Source: Physcomitrium patens
Lineage: Eukaryota > Streptophyta > Bryopsida > Funariales > Funariaceae
DNA length: 64,000 nt
Reading direction: 5' to 3'
NCBI RefSeq assembly: GCF_000002425.4
Contig: NC_037276.1
Location: 1,024,380 to 1,088,379 of the forward strand
The notes under the pieces: generated by a model
What the model saw: only the letters and a program-made list of their open reading frames with translations
What the model was told of the DNA's origin: nothing
The model's database searches: none
Made by a program: the position numbers and the translations under genes
Part shown: one piece after another, positions 48,901-62,349 of the stretch
Position numbering within the stretch: the stretch's first letter is position 1
Layout of the letters: the number at the start of each line of letters is the position of its first letter

Positions 48901-51900
48901 GTATCTTTACAAAGCGTCTTGTTGCACTTATTGAATGAAGATGGACGTGCTTGGTAGGGTTTTTTCTTTTGAACTTTGTTCTCCATCGTGTCTGTGCGGT
49001 GATAATGTGAAACTGATGTGATGGTGCATCATGATTGAATTGTATTGAGACCATTCAGGAATCAATATATTGGAATTTTTGCTTATTTAGCTTATTTTTG
49101 CTAATTTAGCTTATTTTTGGATTTGATTGAACAGTTTCTTGGTGCTGGGTTTTTCCTGTGAAGAGTAATGAGGATAGGCTTTAGACAGTATTCCTTTTTA
49201 TTGCATCATGAAAATTTACAGGTGTTTAACTGGAACCTTTTCAAGAAATAGGGGCTTTCTGCCGTCTCTCTAGTTTTCAATGCTTATACTCTTGATCATT
49301 GTAGCGAAGGGAAATACTTACTGGCAACTGCTACTGCTGCTTTGGACAGGGTGGATAAGATTTACGAAGATATTTACAACTCTCTTGATACTGGAAACGT
49401 GTTGCACTTCTTCGATTTTAAAAATTTACTCAGTGTTTTGAACAGAGTAACGGAGTTGACAGAAATTCTGGTGCGTTTTCTAACTTGAGGAACTTTTGCT
49501 TGGTTCTCTGAGTATGGTTTTTTTCCGAGTATTACAGAACAGCTGCAGGTGCTGCAGTTCATTTTTAGGTATATTTGCTTGTGTTAACATTCTGTCAAGT
49601 CAAGTAACGTTTAGGATGAGGTCTTGGTGGTTGTAGTTTAACATATTATTATTATTACATGAATGAAAACCTCAAAAGCTTTTTAGACCCAGTGAACATT
49701 TATTTAAAACATTGCATGATCTACATTCCGCTGTTAAATTCGTGGTGGTTTAGGTGGCCGAGCCTACGAAAGTTGAGGAGAGTGAAATGCAAGAAGAGCA
49801 ATTGAAGATGCAGGATAGGGCAGTCCGAGCATTGGTGGGTTTGTATGAAGTGGTGATGAGGGATTTTCTTGCGGATTCAGAGCTCAGGTCTGATAATAAG
49901 AGTTTTTGAGCTATGCGTATTTAAAGTAATTCTAGGTTACTGATGACCTTTACATCCTATATACATTATTACCACCGCAGGAATAAATCAACTAAGAAGG
50001 ATTTACATCTACAATGTTTGAATTTATTTACTCTCACAGTTAAGATTTTGATCTCAGGAGTCAAAGTTTGTTTGTGTTTTAAGCCCCCTGACGAGCACAT
50101 AGGCTTAATGGTCATGTTCTCTGTTTAGTTGGAATCTTTGTACCAGTTTCCCTAACGCTAGTGAATTATGACTTCTTGAAAAATGTGCTTCATGTTACCA
50201 TCCCTCAATCGATGATTTGAGTTGTTGAGCCATTAGGATCTTAGATCATTGATTAAACTTGAATTCTATTGAGCAGTTTCAGGAAAAGAAAACATGTGCG
50301 TGAACTCATCCCTTTCCATCTTGTGAACACCAGGGAATATTATGAACAAGAGGAAAAATTACAGTCTGCCAAACTGGATGGCAGTCTGTTTAGCGACTTG
50401 AATTGGCCTACTGGACTATTTGTACGTACAATGCAGTTTCACATAAAGATCACGTCTTTGATTCATTACATACTAACTTTTCACCATCCTTACTGTCATT
50501 AGCTCGTTTTTGGAGCGTTTTTATGTGAAATTGTTTTTCAATACGAGGGAGTTTGATATTAGCTTCAAGTTGTTGCGTTCGAGTTGATATCCTTAAGTTT
50601 TCTGGATATTGATAGTCAAAGATTTGAAATGGTATTTCCAGAAAGACCAAGTTAAACGACTCCATTATATATTGACAATCAAAGAGTCGGCATTGAATGT
50701 TCCGGTTAATTTGGAAGCCCGCCGACGTTTGCAGTTTTTCAGCAACTCGTTATTTATGTCAATGCCTCAGCCACCACCTGTTCGAAAAATGTTTTCTTTC
50801 AGGTCTGTAATCTTCTACTCCGGTCCTAGTAATTATTCACGTAGGGAATAATGGAGAATGGACATCAGCAGACATTCAAACTCATTAATTAATTCAACTG
50901 CTGTGGGCCTCAATGTAGCTTTACCATGAGTTAGTGATATTTTCTGATACTTTCTAATTTTTGAGCAAGGGCAGCTTTTCTTTTCTTATCAAGATTAAAT
51001 TGACGGGAGATTATGCTCGTTCGATGATATTGTTATGCAGTGCGCTCACTCCTTATTACAACGAGGATGTCATGTACAGCAAGGCTCAGTTGGAGGATAA
51101 GAATGTTGACGGCATTACTATATTATACTACCTGCAAACTATCGTACCAGGTTATCTCACATCCTCCATGTGGGATCAACTGATCTAACGTGAGAGGAGA
51201 TGTACTTCTATCGTTTTAAGTTTCGTCCTCTTGCTCTCCAATACTTCTCGCTTGCCTCCTAACCGGAATGATTGCCAAAACGCAGATGAGTGGAAAAACT
51301 TTCTTGAGAGAATGATTCCAGGTGTAGATTACAATCAGCTGGGACTTTATACAGAAGCCAATATTGATGCCATAGATATTGTGCAATTGCGCTTGTGGGC
51401 CTCGTATCGGGGCCAGACTCTTGCTCGAACAGGTGGGTGGTTCGAGAATTTGAACTTGGCCGCGTTGCCTGTTAGTGAAGCATAAAAAGCTTCCTGAACA
51501 GAATTGTATGCCATCCTTAGTAGACATTCAGCACAGGTTCCTTGCCGGAAGTCAAGATCATAATATTTTTTTTGTGCTGCACCATATTTAGAAATTGAGA
51601 TACTTCCGTCGAAATTATCACGTCATGTCTTGCTTTTAATTTTCAGCTTTGATTGTTTCTGCTTTAACTTGAATTTCTTACATGATGAGAAATTCTCAAA
51701 TTTCAATTGAGATTATTGTACTAATGTCTTTATATGATTTTATATAATTGACCAGCTAATAAGCTTCTCAAACTAGAATGATCAGTGTTCTTTCGTCTCC
51801 AGGACTTGTGCTGCATCGTCCACATATCTGTATATGAATATTCATTGATGAAACTTTTATGTATATTCAGGGTGATAATCTCGTTTCCAATTAGCTCAAA

Positions 51901-54900
51901 CTTCTAATTAGTGATTATTGCATGATTAGCACACTGTCTCTCAAGTCTTAAACTTGAGACACTTAGCCCAGTCCGTTGAATAAACTCGGATCATTCCTCG
52001 TGATTCTCTGTAGTCACGAATTAGGTTCATTCTTTATGTGTTCATTTGCAGTTCGTGGGATGATGTATTACAAAAAGGCCCTATTATTACAAGCACAGCA
52101 AGAAGGGGCCTCCGTGGCAGGTACTGGTTTCATTCTGATGTGCTCACTACAGAGAAGTATATTTTTTGTTTGAACCGATCGTTCCGGAAGTTGCTGTTCA
52201 GTTTTAACATATTGCTTCAAGTGCATAGTATGGAGCGCGAGTTCATACTGAATCTTAAAAGCATTACTTTCCACATTTCGGATTTTTCTGTTCGTAACTA
52301 AAAAATCATGATGTGAGTATTCGGAACTATTCAACATTTTCCTTTTAGTGCGTATCCAACTCAAGTGTCTCGCTCTCCTGCATGCAGAAGACGAAGAAGA
52401 AGGGCACGACATTGTAACCGATGAACTTGCACTTGTCAGTTTGAGCACACCTCGCACTCCAAGAGGATCACTCGTCCGGAATGCACGCTCTCAGGCAGAA
52501 CTTAAGTTCTGTCATGTTGTAACTGCTCAAAACTACGGGAAACAAAAGAACAGTTTGTTAACAGCAGACAAGGATAGAGCTGCAGATTTGTTGCGTCTTA
52601 TGCAAATGTGAGTCATCTTTCTGTTCTTTACACTTTGTCCGTGTTCGTCAAATATTCCATGCAAGGTTACGGGTTCAAACTAATGTCAACCAAGTTATCG
52701 AAAGATCCTATAACGTGCAAGGCATGAGATTGTACAACGGGTTTCAACCTCATGATTTAACAGATTAGAACGACTTTCCCGGTAATGACATCCAACTGAT
52801 AATAACCTGTTGTACATCGCCTTCTGAATTTAGTACTTCACCAATATTTGTATGCAGTCTAGGCAGTTGTACACCTAATCTTCTGACCCTGTTTTTCACC
52901 TGCCCTCAAATCAGCCAATTTTCAGCTCATTCATGGATGAAGCAGGTGAGCAGCATCGCATGTTAAGGGTATCGAAGGTCTGATTTGTTATACGAGGAAC
53001 TTGACATTTAACTTTGTAATGACAGGTATGATTCATTAAGGCTAGCTTACATCGATGAAGTGAAGAAGATGGTTCAAGGGAAAGAGATTACCGAGTTCTA
53101 CTCAAAGCTTGTTAAAACGGATCTAAGTGGCAAGGAACAGGTAGTGATACACTTCACTGTGAATCATGCCTCGGGAACTTCTAGCACTCAAACATAGTGA
53201 ATTTGACGCATGTGATTGACCACCGGACATGAAGATCCTCATTGCACATGAGTGTTTTTGCGCTTGAGTACTGTCTTAATATACTGTTCAGGAAATATAT
53301 TCAATAAAACTTCCGGGAGAAGTCATATTGGGAGAGGAGAAATCTGAGAATCAGAATCATGCGATTGTATTTACTCGTGGAGAGGCCCTTCAAACCGTCG
53401 ACATGAACCAGGTTGATACGATTATTATTTCTATACTACTAAGTTTGCAAATTACTTCAATATGAGTTGTTACATTAGGGGTTCCTCCTCGGTCAAATTT
53501 GACCTGAATTATTGCTTTTTTGTTTATGGCTGTACCCATCATATTTTCTGTGTTGTGAAATTCTTAAGGAGAATTATCTGGAGGAAACTCTTAAGATACG
53601 AAACCTTCTAGAAGAATTTGATTCAAAAAAACTTGGATTTCGTCGCCCTAGAATTCTTGGAGTTCGTGAGCATGTCTTTACTGGCAGGTATGATTTTGAT
53701 TTTTCCCGGTTTACATTGAAAAGGAATACTTCGCTTAATCTTCCCTTAGCTGTTGTAACATCGAGTCAGCCAGAAAATTAATTATGGATCATTTTACAGA
53801 ATCATCTCTCTGAAGTGGCTTCCTGTGTGCAGTGTGTCTTCTTTGGCATGGTTCATGTCTTTGCAGGAGAGGAGCTTTGTCACGCTTGGGCAACGAGTCC
53901 TTGCAAATCCACTCAAGTGAGTTTACGGGCTGGTTCTAGTTTGTTTTCTGCAAAGTCAGTGATCAGGAGAAACCCTGTCTTAAAATTATTAGTCGATTCT
54001 TCTAATTCACAGGATGCTTACATTTGTTTGATTATGCATCGTCATGGTCATAATTATCAGGACCATTATTTGAGAATCTGCTTATGAACTTCATACTAGT
54101 AAATGGTGCACAATTCATGATTAATATATGTGTTATGCAGGGTGAGAATGCACTATGGACATTCAGATGTGTTTGATCGAATATTTCACATAACGAGAGG
54201 AGGTGTAAGCAAAGCATCAAAGCAGATCAATCTCAGTACGGACATTTTTGCAGGTTGAAAATCCTGCTGCTCATTATTTTATAATGACACTCTAGTATCT
54301 GCATTGATTCATGGAAAACATGTGTTTTTGTCGCTTATACTTGTGTGTATTTTCACTCTTCAGCCTCTCTCCAAGTTTTACAGTTTTCTCTCGTTCTTGG
54401 TTTCAAGCAAAATTTACTACAAGTTGTAACCAGAAGTTGTACCATTCCAGGTTTCTGCTTCATAAGAGAGTGGATCAGCCAATGTTCTTGAAATCACATG
54501 CAAACTTTGATCCCCCTGCTCGATGTCACTGCAGGTTTTAATAGTACATTACGTCAAGGGAACACTACCCACCATGAATATATTCAGGTTAGAATTGACA
54601 ATGTCTATTGATTTGTTTGATGCTCTGAAATAAACTTTCACTGAAGTCGCTGACTTTTACTGCTGATAACCCACTGAATTATGAGATGACAGTGCGGAAA
54701 GGGGCGGGATGTGGGATTAAATCAAATCGCGGCCTTTGAAGGCAAAGTGGCTGCTGGAAATGGAGAGCAAATACTCAGTCGTGACGTGTTTCGATTGGGC
54801 CAGCTGTTTGACTTCTTCAGGATGCTGTCTTTCTTTTTCACTTCAGTTGGTTATTACTTCACCACCATGGTAAGTATCTGGAGCACTTCTTTGTTACTGC

Positions 54901-57900
54901 TACGGTGCTGCTGTGTAGCACACCTGTCTGTTCTGGCAAAAGATACACGTGGTCAATGTGATTTACAGTTTGATTTATTAGATAAATGTTCTTACGTATG
55001 ATAAACATGTTGGAAATTCCAATTTCGGCCATGACAAAAAATTGAAAAGTAACTTGCGTTTTGTTTGGCAGCTTGCAGTGCTGACCATCTACGTGTTCCT
55101 GTACGGCAAAGTGTACCTGGTATGGAAAGATCAGCTATACTTGAACCATCAGGGCTTCTGAAATTCCCATTTTGCTAAACCTGGGATTAATTTTTATAAT
55201 GAACTGGGGCCGACACATCTATTGAGATCAATGCGTAAATTCTGGATTCCTGTATAGAATGGTCTTTAGTATGTTCTAATTTTGATGAACTACAGGCACT
55301 GTCGGGTGTTGATGCGGCGCTCAAAGCCAACAGTTTATTGGATAACACTGCGTTGCTAGCTGCCCTAGACACACAGTTTCTTCTTCAAATTGGTGTTTTC
55401 ACAACTGTGCCCATGATTGTCAACTTCGTTCTGGAGCAAGGTGTTATGCGGGTATGTATGTTCTCGATTCAATGTATTCTTTTAAATTTGCTTGTTCTCC
55501 CTTTCTGTCCAAAGAATTTCTGAGTCTTTATCACAAGTGCACCATGCAATGTGCCGCGCACTGACGTATCATTCTGAGTCCAGTAACTGCAGAAGAGCAA
55601 TTAAAGACCGGTTAAACCGCAATTTTATCTTTATAATTTAGTTAAAATTGTGTTCAATATGTAAATTTATACATAGGTTCTTTTCTTGTCATGAATTCAT
55701 AGTTTGAAAGCAAAGTCATGTGAATACTTTCTCCCATTTTATCACTTGCATAATTCATAAGTCCGCAAGTTGAAAATTGAGTATTCTCGAAAAGGTACTT
55801 TTTGATGAAGCAAGGAAATCATGAGGGTATGACCTCGTGCTTCACGTCTCTCTTATTGTCATGGATTTGGCAGGCGGTTATCAGTTTCTTCACCATGCAG
55901 TTTCAAATGAGTTCACTGTTTTTCACTTTCTCACTTGGAACTAGAACCCATTACTTTGGTCGAACTATCCTCCATGGAGGTACCAAGGTATGCTGTCCCA
56001 ATGCTGTAATAACATGTGTGCTCATTTGTACAAGTCTCTTGTGTGTGAAATCTTTTAAGTTTTTAGAAGATCATGATATCTGTGCAGATTTCTTTGTCAT
56101 AGATCACAAATCTATATTTGCTGAAGCTCAATTCGACCAATACCTTAGGTTTTCTGGACATAAATCCTATAGAATCTGTACTATTGACTCTGGTCAAAAC
56201 CAACATGATGATTTTGGTAGTTCTAGTCTTATAATAAGCGGACTTAGGTCTTTTATCTTGTTCTGTGCACGTGATGGAAACACTTGGATATCTTGCAGTA
56301 TAAATCGACTGGAAGAGGTTTCGTCGTGGAACATGTCCCTTTTGCTGAGAACTATCGGACATATGCACGTAGCCATTTTGTAAAAGGGTATGTTTCAGAG
56401 CTTCATCTCAATATTTCAATTTTATAGTACTTGACTAAGTATAAGGTTTTTTTTCTGAAGTCTTTGTCCTTGGTGTGGTAGTTCCCTGGTTGTTTTAGTT
56501 TGGACACAGCTGGTGTTATTATATCTTTATGTTAAAGTCGATGAAGTATATGCAGTGGTACATGTTACGTGTCCGTAGGGTAAGCTTTTTAGAATGGCTC
56601 TGTCTCTCGAGTTCTCTTGATCAATCCTTGGGGGTTGGGCTAATAGTTATAGCACTTTTCTGTAACACACCTCTTGGTTTTTGGAGGATGGCAAATATTT
56701 AATATTCTAAATGTACTGCGTTCTTGCAGAATGGAGATTATAATATTGCTGATTGTATACGTTGTCTACGGGGCTCATGACTGGACGGCTGCCAGCTACA
56801 TTCTTCTCACATTTAGCAGTTGGTTTCTGGCTCTTTCATGGTTATTTGCTCCTTTCGTCTTCAATCCTTCAGGATTTGAATGGCAGAAGTAAGAAACCAC
56901 GAACATTCTTGACCTTTTTCGATGCGTTTTTCATTTGGGTCCTTCGATTGACATGGTTCCTTTCCGACTTCAGTCTTAAAAGTGGGTGGCCTATTGACTT
57001 CGGGCACCAGGTTCTGATTTTCTTCCTCAATAAATTCAGGACTGTCAAAGATTTTGAAGACTGGACAAATTGGTTATTTCACAAAGGAGGGATTGGAGAT
57101 GAGGGCAAAAAGAGTTGGGAAGTTTGGTGGAATGAGGAGCAAGCACATATTCATACGTTCAGAGGAAGACTTTGGGAAATTATCTTAAGTTCGCGGTTTT
57201 TTTTATTCCAGTACGGTATTGTGTATGCCCTCAATGCAGCAGGCAACAACAAAACTTTCTGGGTAAGTTAACCCATTTCTGAAGCATACTGAATCGATGT
57301 GCCTACTTATGAGAACTTCATTGTATGCAGCAGGTGTCGCATTGCTTGATATAACAGAGCTGTAATATCCTACGCACAAAGAACGTGGTTCTGGCGGGGT
57401 TTATCACCGATATTTTGGGCTAATAATTCCTTTCTGTGGATTGGCACAGGTCTACGGGTACTCCTGGGTGGTTATTGTTGGTGTGTTTCTTCTGTTCAAG
57501 GTAGAAGCTAGATTCTGGATTTATCTTCATTTCCTTCTATTGTCGCATCGAGTCTGGTTTTCACGAGTCCATGAACCATGGACCAGTTTTTCTAGAATAT
57601 AAAAACAATGTTATAAGTCAATATTCAACCTGAGTTTAGTTTCATTTGCACTACAGGATGATAAATCTCTTGTGATACTAGGTTTTTAAATGGATCTTGT
57701 ATGTGAACAGATTTTCACATTTAGCCAGAAGGCATCAGCAAACTTTCAGCTGATCGTAAGACTATTTCAAGGCATTGTGTTTTTGGCGGTAGTCGCTGGT
57801 GTGAGCGTGGCCGTGGTCCTCACAGAACTTACAATCGGTGACTTGTTTGCTTGTTCCTTGGCTCTTATTCCAACTGGTTGGGGCCTTCTTTCTGTGAGTA

Positions 57901-58308
57901 TCTATTTCCAAGCCCGAAACATAGTATATCGATGGAAGGCATTCGATTAGAGACGTTTTGCTACAATGTCTATTAGATTAGCAGTGCACATATGACCTAG
58001 ACAAATTTCCTGTACCTTTTATCGGGGTAGCGTCTAACAAGGTGGACGTTGTATGGTTTGAGTTTGTGCAGATCGCCATTGCACTTCGTCCAGTTTTCAA
58101 GTGGTTCGGGCTTTGGAAATCCGTGCGTGGAATCGCCCGCTTTTACGATGCAACCATGGGAATGATTCTGTTCATCCCCATCGCTCTGCTGTCATGGTTT
58201 CCCTTCGTTTCCACATTCCAAACACGGCTCGTATTCAATCAAGCGTTCAGTCGTGGACTAGAGATCTCTGTTTTGTTGGCCGGCGACAACCCCAATGCTG
58301 CAATATAA
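39969..58308 (+). CDS. Callose (1,3-beta-glucan) synthase, GSL8/GSL10 type, 50 exons
   Basis: Fifty exons chain in phase to 1994 residues: 39969-40209, 40511-40608, 40741-40904, 41005-41137, 41548-41658, 41840-41974, 42080-42172, 42415-42509, 42869-42980, 43428-43553, 43909-43985, 44244-44340, 44796-44897, 45190-45292, 45597-45732, 45947-46136, 46303-46355, 46562-46622, 46753-46834, 47107-47156, 47331-47417, 47584-47681, 47924-47954, 48134-48231, 48576-48675, 48790-48953, 49350-49470, 49754-49887, 50277-50421, 50642-50802, 51041-51150, 51286-51432, 52052-52120, 52388-52607, 53026-53140, 53292-53411, 53569-53687, 53833-53916, 54141-54253, 54535-54587, 54693-54869, 55072-55119, 55296-55451, 55874-55987, 56299-56387, 56730-56888, 57040-57262, 57450-57500, 57711-57893, 58072-58308. 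The FKS1_dom1 signature LYLLIWGEAANLRFLPEC (about 370-387) precedes a first membrane cluster (about 510-782), a large cytosolic GT48 loop (783-1516, with ASYRGQTLARTVRGMMYY, NQNHAIVFTRGEA, LGVREHVFTG) and a second membrane cluster to the end. It makes callose from UDP-glucose at plasma membrane or cell plate. GSL8/10 members act in cytokinesis and pollen mitosis in angiosperms. Confidence 0.93.
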
Positions 58309-58964
58309 ACCAGGAGGAAGTTCTAGTTCTAACTTGAACAATCCCTTAAACAAACGAAATCTACTTAGAAGCTCCTTCAACATAGCTAAGGATAGTTCCC
58401 GTCTGAAAAAACTCACTGGCATGAATTGCAGGACACATCACGTACACAGTTGCACAGCCGATGCAATGTATAGCAAGTCGGTTGAGGCATCTGGCATTTT
58501 CTTTGCATACTGCACGTCATGCTTGTTTCATACATTTCTGTTAAGAATTCTGGCTCCACGCTGATTTACTGGTTCAAACTACCAGCTTTGTCCCGAGACA
58601 ACATAGTAGTCAAAAGCCTGTTGCGAAGTGAGAGCAGAGCACAGAGTTTCCCTTAGTTCGACTGCTCAAACAGGATCAATTCAGTACAAACATTGTGATA
58701 TCGGATGAAATAGAGAAAACATCCTTCTCATTTTTTTGTCAAGAAAGGAAAAAATGCAGTGGCATCGTGACAAATTACATCTCGACGGTAAAACTAAAGT
58801 GAATGTAATCTTAGATCATTTCAAACTACCATATATACATTTTGCACCAACCCTACAATTTGAGTTATCTCCAAGTTGCAAACCAATCAATATTCTCGGT
58901 GAACACACAGATCTTCGGCCAACTAGCGTAGACAGCAAAGTAATATACAGATAAACCTATCAAA
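58309..58964. other. Spacer between convergent callose synthase and KIN17 genes
   Basis: Stop codons of the two genes are 656 bp apart, tail to tail, so the 3' untranslated regions may overlap. No other gene is seen. Confidence 0.5.
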
Positions 58965-60574
58965 CTACGAGACTATTTTGCAAATATCCTCGTAATCAGC
59001 AGTAATAATCCTCCCGTCGAAGGCGCCATTTTCTATTCTAACGCTAGCCGCAAACTTCGATGTGTCGATGGATAATAACCTCGCATTGGAACCTCGGTAA
59101 GCTCCGTTCACAATCCTCACCACGCCTCCTATTTGCGGAATCACGGTTTCTAGCTCCTCTTGATCAACTTTCAGAACATGCTTGCTGTCTAGCATCTCAA
59201 TCTCGCCAACGTACTTGCCGATGACTCGTTGCACAACTCCTTTCTGCTTGTAGTAATCCGCCAAATTGCGGCTCATCACCTTCACGACCAAGTCCTTACA
59301 CAACCAATAGTCCTTCCTGTTCACCCTCTCCTTCCCCTGTTCGGACTCCCGCATGATTTGCGCAAGCACGTCGCCTTTACTTTCCTTCCCAATTAACACT
59401 TTCTTCGCCTTCTTGGCGGGATTAATTGCATCATCGTTTTCCTCGTCTGCAGTCCAAAGTCCGGCGGTTACACAATTGATACGCAACTAGCGGAACTTGT
59501 CACGGTCTTATATCTGAATCAAAGATGAAGAATGATTGGCTTTAGTGAAATAGGGATACACCCGATTACAACAAGAAAGGACAGGACACACCTTCTGCGA
59601 AAACCGAGGTTTTTTGAGGGCGCACAGTACTTCCGTCGTTGTGCAAAGGTGGTAAGCCTTCACCACGAGGTTTTATTTTCGGTCCTGAAGAGCCAAGTGC
59701 GAACCCTATTTTTTCTCCGTCCTGCTTCTGCAATTCCCTTTTTTCCTGCTCGGGTTGCACCTGCTCGGGTTTGAAATTCTTAGATGCTCTCTCAATCTGC
59801 TCAGCGAGAGCTCTATCGTGGCGCTCTTCGTCAGCGAGCTCTGCCCTCTCTCTCTTATTTTTCAAACCTTCCCTTAGCAAAGTCTCCGGCTCTCGATCTA
59901 TAAAAGTTATGAACCAACCCTTCGGAGTTTCGTCCACCTTGCACTTGCCTTCCCGCCCCAAATACTTCACAAATTCTGCAAATGAAAAAACCAAAACACC
60001 CTAAGACAACAGCAAATCTAATGCTTTCCAAACTCACTTAACTACCCAGTATATTGACATGGGATAATAAAATGAACTATTTGAAGACCTAACAGAAAAT
60101 CTCTCCTACAGCGAGTGCAAATGAAGAAAAAAAAAAACCAAAAAAACCAAAAAAACACCACCACCACCACCACCACCACCACAGAAACCCTAATTCGCAG
60201 TAAACAAGCAACACCCACTATGTACCTGTCAGAGTCGCCCACTTGGTCGAATTCATGTGAATATGATGCCGATTCGCAATGTACTCATTCCAAACAACAG
60301 TGGCAGCGACGCGGGTCGTCCGGTGCGAGCGCTTCAAATGCTCCATGAACTGTTCCTCAAACTCCTCCGAGAACCCGTCTATAAACCGATCAGGGTTATC
60401 CCCGAACACTTGCATCTGCCGCTGGTGGCCCTCCGACAAGCAGTGGCACTTAAACCCATTCTCGTCGCGGCACTGCTTCTGGCACATCTGGCAGTACCAC
60501 TTGAGCTTCTGCAACCCCTTGGCCTTGATCCTGTTGGCGATTGCCTTCGGCGTCAGAAACTCGTTCTTCCCCAT
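58965..60574 (-). CDS. KIN17: DNA/RNA-binding protein KIN17
   Basis: Three minus-strand exons, 60574-60226, 59975-59592 and 59446-58965, join in phase to 404 residues, the usual KIN17 length. It opens MGKNEFLTPKAIANRIKAKG, the invariant family start. A C2H2-type zinc finger uses C28, C31, H44 and H50 (WYCQMCQKQC...CHCLSEGH). A winged-helix-like conserved domain follows to about residue 160 (GDNPDRFIDGFSEEFEEQF, GREGKCKVDETPKGWFITFID). The middle is charged and coiled-coil-like (ERAELADEERHDRALAEQIE). The C-terminal half carries SH3-like/KOW segments (WLCKDLVVKVMSR, GGVVRIVNGAYRGSNA, DYEDICKIV). KIN17 is a nuclear protein linked to DNA repair/replication and pre-mRNA processing. Intron 1 holds a poly-T and (GTG)n tract near its 5' end on this strand. 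Confidence 0.95.
60126..60182 (+). repeat. A-rich and (CAC)n tract in KIN17 intron 1
   Basis: An A-rich stretch with interspersed CC, then about nine CAC/ACC units. On the KIN17 strand this is (GTG)n followed by a T-rich tract, within 100 nt of the donor site. It is prone to length variation. Confidence 0.75.
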
Positions 60575-62292
60575 GTTCGCAAATCCTCGGCCACAAACAC
60601 GCACTCTCACGCTGCCAACGTCGTGTGCTCCCGCAAATGATCGAGCTGAACCACGTCACAATCAAGCCACAGAAGACCAAATTCAGGCCACAATGGCAAC
60701 GAGGAAACTAGGGTGAAGCTTCGGATGGAGCATTGCGACGAGGGAGGCAATTCTTTGGCGATCTTCGTTCCGCCTCACCGACCTCAGACGGACCTTCGTC
60801 GACCCTTTCTCCTCCTGCCATCGCCACTTCGAAGCTTCGTCGAGGGAATACTTCCCGTTTTACATTGCTTTCGCCTCATTCACTTTCTTCTTGTGGATGG
60901 AAATGGTCTCACAAGGGTTTGGAGATGGCTTCTGTATACAAATTATACGTACTATATACATGTATGTTTTGTGGATGTATAACAAACTACAATCACAAGC
61001 ATTTCTTTAGAACTTCTTACATGTTTGTTTTCCTTCTTGTGGATTTTTAGAAATGTTTATAGTGTTTGTCTAATATAATGAATTAAAGGATTTATTTTTT
61101 TTAAATGACATATGGACATATTATTGAAACATCAATTATATAATTGTGTAAATAAACTACAATGCAACTTCTCTTATGATCAATTTACAACTTGAAGCAA
61201 ATAAAATTGGCAAAATTGTAGGAATACATTGCTTAAAGTTAATTAATTAATTAATTAAAAAAACATATATATATATATAATAAATATTTAAAGTCATTAA
61301 TAGAAATTCATATATATAAATAGATTATTAAAAATAAGTTATAATAACTGGAGACTAAAACAAGTCAATTTAAAAAATAACAATCCATAATCATTACATT
61401 TAAAAGTATTCAAACAACTAGTGCAAAAAAAGATTATTACAAAAATAAATTTAAAGAAAAAAAATAAAAGCACTAAATTATAATTTTTTTAATATGTTTT
61501 TAACCACAATAGTTTTAGATAGATGTTTTTTTACTAGTGAGTATTTTAATTTCAAATAGATTAATTTTATAGATAAATAGATACATAAATATAAAGATAA
61601 TGTAATGGATGGATGTACATACAAAAATATTACTATCTTTAATATATGAGATTTATGAGAATAAAAAATATAAATATTTTAAATATAATAATAATTTAAT
61701 TAAATTTATAAATATCTTTATAATCTTTTAACATATAATAAATGATATTTTTTTTGAATTAAAAAATGTTTCAAATTTATAAAAGATTTTTTTTTGAATT
61801 TATTTATCTAATATTATGATATTTAGACAAGAATTATTGTTCACATGTCTATTTTTTCCAATGATATGTGTCAAACAATACATACTCCTAAACTTTGCAA
61901 TGCCATTAACATCAATAAAAGAAAACACATGAAGCTATTAAACTTAATTAATAAAAAAATAGCCTCAAAAACATTCATAACTTATAATATGTTAATTAAT
62001 CTAATTAATTTAATAATAGATTTTGGACCAATAGGATCTAGATAACAAAAAATAACTTCACTAATAAATTAAAAGCAGATAAAAAATATCCAACTTACTT
62101 GAGATTTTAAAAATAGAATATAGAAATCTAAGACAAATTAAAAATGCTTGACCAAACTAAAAAACTTGTTTTTTTAGGTAGATTAAGATCCAAAATATTG
62201 AACATAAAGCAAGCCAAAAATTCCCAAATCACTTAAAAACCAATTTTTTAGGTTAGAAAAAATTAAGATAGTAAAATAATTAATTGCTTAAG

Positions 62293-62349
<57 letters not shown>

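Noticed and set aside
55802..56383. 193-codon frame read as one exon of the callose synthase
   Set aside because: The middle part is intron read-through: the conserved protein continues from GGTK (ending 55987) to YKSTGRGF (starting 56299).
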